This document shows positions 63,023 through 64,000 of a DNA stretch of 64,000 nucleotides, in pieces. Source of the stretch: Arenibacter algicola (GTDB lineage: Bacteria > Bacteroidota > Bacteroidia > Flavobacteriales > Flavobacteriaceae). A program made the position numbers and the translations under genes. The stretch is from NCBI RefSeq assembly GCF_000733925.1, contig NZ_JPOO01000003.1, forward strand, positions 2,170,001-2,234,000, read 5' to 3'. Each line of letters begins with the position of its first letter. Within the stretch, counting starts at the first letter, position 1. The notes beneath the pieces were generated by a model. That model made no database searches. It saw only the letters and a list, made by a program, of their open reading frames with translations, and had not been told where the DNA came from.

Positions 63023-63105
63023 ACTGTTCACTGCCACTGTATACTGACTACTGCTCACTGTTTACTGTTTACTGCCAACTGACTACTGTTCACTGCCAAC
63101 TGTGC
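63023..63105 (+). repeat. Heptanucleotide array ending at the argF-prime stop codon, twelve units
   Basis: ACTGTTC, ACTGCC (one base short), ACTGTAT, ACTGACT, ACTGCTC, ACTGTTT twice, ACTGCCA, ACTGACT, ACTGTTC, ACTGCCA, ACTGTGC. The last unit ends one base before the stop codon (63106-63108). Confidence 0.92.
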
Positions 63106-64000
63106 CTAAGCACCCAGACTCTCCAGCAACTTCTTTAACACAATTTGTGCGGAAAAGGTCCTATTGTTGGCCTGTTGTATGACCAAGGAATTGGGCCCGT
63201 CAAGAACCTCATCGGCTACCACTACATTACGTCTTACGGGCAGACAGTGCATAAACTTGGCCTTTCCCAATTTTTTATTGGTCATGGTCCAATTTTTATC
63301 CTGGTTCACCACCTTGCCATAATCCTGGTAGCTGCTCCAATTTTTAACATAGACAAAATCGGCATCTTCCAAAGCCTTGTCCTGATCGTATTCTATTTTG
63401 GCCCCCTTGGTTACCTCAGGGTTTAAATCGTATCCTTTGGGGTGGGTAATCGCAAAATCGGCATCCTGCAAATGCATCATCTCCACAAAGGAATTGGCCA
63501 CCGCATGCGGCAATGCCTTTGGGTGCGGTGCCCATGATAAAACCACTTTTGGCCTTTTCTTTGTATTGTTTTCCGCCAAGGTAATGGCATCTGCCAAAGC
63601 CTGTAAAGGATGGCCCACCGAACTTTCCATATTCACCACCGGTATGCCCGCATATTTCTTAAAACCGTTCATCACCACTTCGGCCTCGTCTTTTTCCTTG
63701 TCGGTCAAAGAGGCAAAGGCCCTAATAGCTACTATATCGCAATATTGCGCCACTACCTGGGCCGCTTCCTTAATGTGTTCGGAGGTGCCCTGATCCATGA
63801 TAGTACCATCGCCATATTCCAACGCCCATCCTTCACTTCCAAAGTTCATTACTATAACTTCCATCCCCAAGTTCATGGCCGCTTTTTGCGTACTTAAACG
63901 GGTTCTTAGGCTGTTGTTAAAGAATAACAAACATATGGTCTTGGCCTCTCCCAAGGCTTTAAATTGAAGCGGATTCGCCTTTAATGATCTAGCTTCTTCT
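63106..64000 (-). CDS. N-acetyl/N-succinyl-ornithine carbamoyltransferase (partial)
   Basis: The 5' end lies outside the window; the frame is open to position 64000 (reading EEARSLKANPLQFKALGEAK). FFNNSLRTRLSTQKAAMNLG is the carbamoyl-phosphate loop (the usual S-x-R-T-R). SSVGHPLQALADAITLAENN and MHCLPVRRNVVVADEVLDGP (HCLP motif with Arg) are present. The HCLPVRRN form is that of acyl-ornithine transcarbamoylases (ArgF-prime), not of normal ArgF. The residue before EHIKEA, which decides acetyl against succinyl substrates in known enzymes, is Ser (GTSEHIKEA), neither Glu nor Pro. It belongs to the arginine cluster, with repeats between it and argB. Confidence 0.92.
   Translation of the reverse strand, partial: EEARSLKANPLQFKALGEAKTICLLFFNNSLRTRLSTQKAAMNLGMEVIVMNFGSEGWALEYGDGTIMDQGTSEHIKEAAQVVAQYCDIVAIRAFASLTDKEKDEAEVVMNGFKKYAGIPVVNMESSVGHPLQALADAITLAENNTKKRPKVVLSWAPHPKALPHAVANSFVEMMHLQDADFAITHPKGYDLNPEVTKGAKIEYDQDKALEDADFVYVKNWSSYQDYGKVVNQDKNWTMTNKKLGKAKFMHCLPVRRNVVVADEVLDGPNSLVIQQANNRTFSAQIVLKKLLESLGA

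Overview
The window looks like a chromosome segment of a marine member of the Flavobacteriaceae (Bacteroidota), perhaps near Arenibacter, Maribacter or Zobellia; the genus is a guess. The grounds are a SusC/SusD pair, TonB-type and FG-GAP/UnbV lipoproteins, low-GC coding DNA, TAnnTTTG-type promoter elements, a mevalonate-pathway block and an arginine pathway with a succinyl/acetyl-ornithine-type carbamoyltransferase. No rRNA, tRNA or CRISPR array was seen.

Layout. 1-4351: tripartite RND efflux operon on the minus strand (adaptor, pump, start of a TolC-like channel). 4686-5130: decayed remnant of a GH32 fructan hydrolase. 5329-17823: TonB-like protein, a metallophosphoesterase, a large GAF protein, an HD protein fused to a Pycsar-effector-like membrane domain, a lipoprotein joining a phosphatase, a kinase-like segment and an outer-membrane barrel, two small envelope proteins and a vanadium-haloperoxidase-like lipoprotein. 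17862-24456: two paralogous FG-GAP/UnbV lipoproteins, overlapping. 24869-38011: an alpha-glucoside (maltose/maltodextrin) locus with an SSS symporter, SusD, SusC, a divergent LacI regulator, beta-phosphoglucomutase, a GH65 phosphorylase and a GH13 enzyme. SusCD would import the sugar over the outer membrane, the symporter over the inner one, and GH13, GH65 and PgmB would turn it into glucose and glucose-6-phosphate under LacI control. 38029-42322: glycerophosphodiesterase, a flavoprotein, and GlpF plus GlpK. 43769-47741: mevalonate decarboxylase, a GHMP kinase, a UbiA prenyltransferase and an rRNA pseudouridine synthase. 48647-56386: mixed small genes, including a class D beta-lactamase broken by one in-frame stop. 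56735-58037: an IS110-family element. 58527-64000: arginine genes argH, argE-like, argB and argF-prime (partial).

The right third (47.7-63.1 kb) is unusually rich in intergenic repeats: two-hairpin palindromic repeats, a palindromic family that the IS110 element has hit, MITE-like elements with terminal inverted repeats, a foldback element, and heptanucleotide arrays (A[C/T]TGNNN, strict 7-base period) that sit on the stop codons of several genes. The strongest single find is the IS110 element. Its exact boundaries can be read by comparison with an uninterrupted copy of the target repeat in this same window. A structured leader upstream of the transposase carries four short segments that match both target flanks and both element ends at the same offsets, as expected of a bridge RNA.
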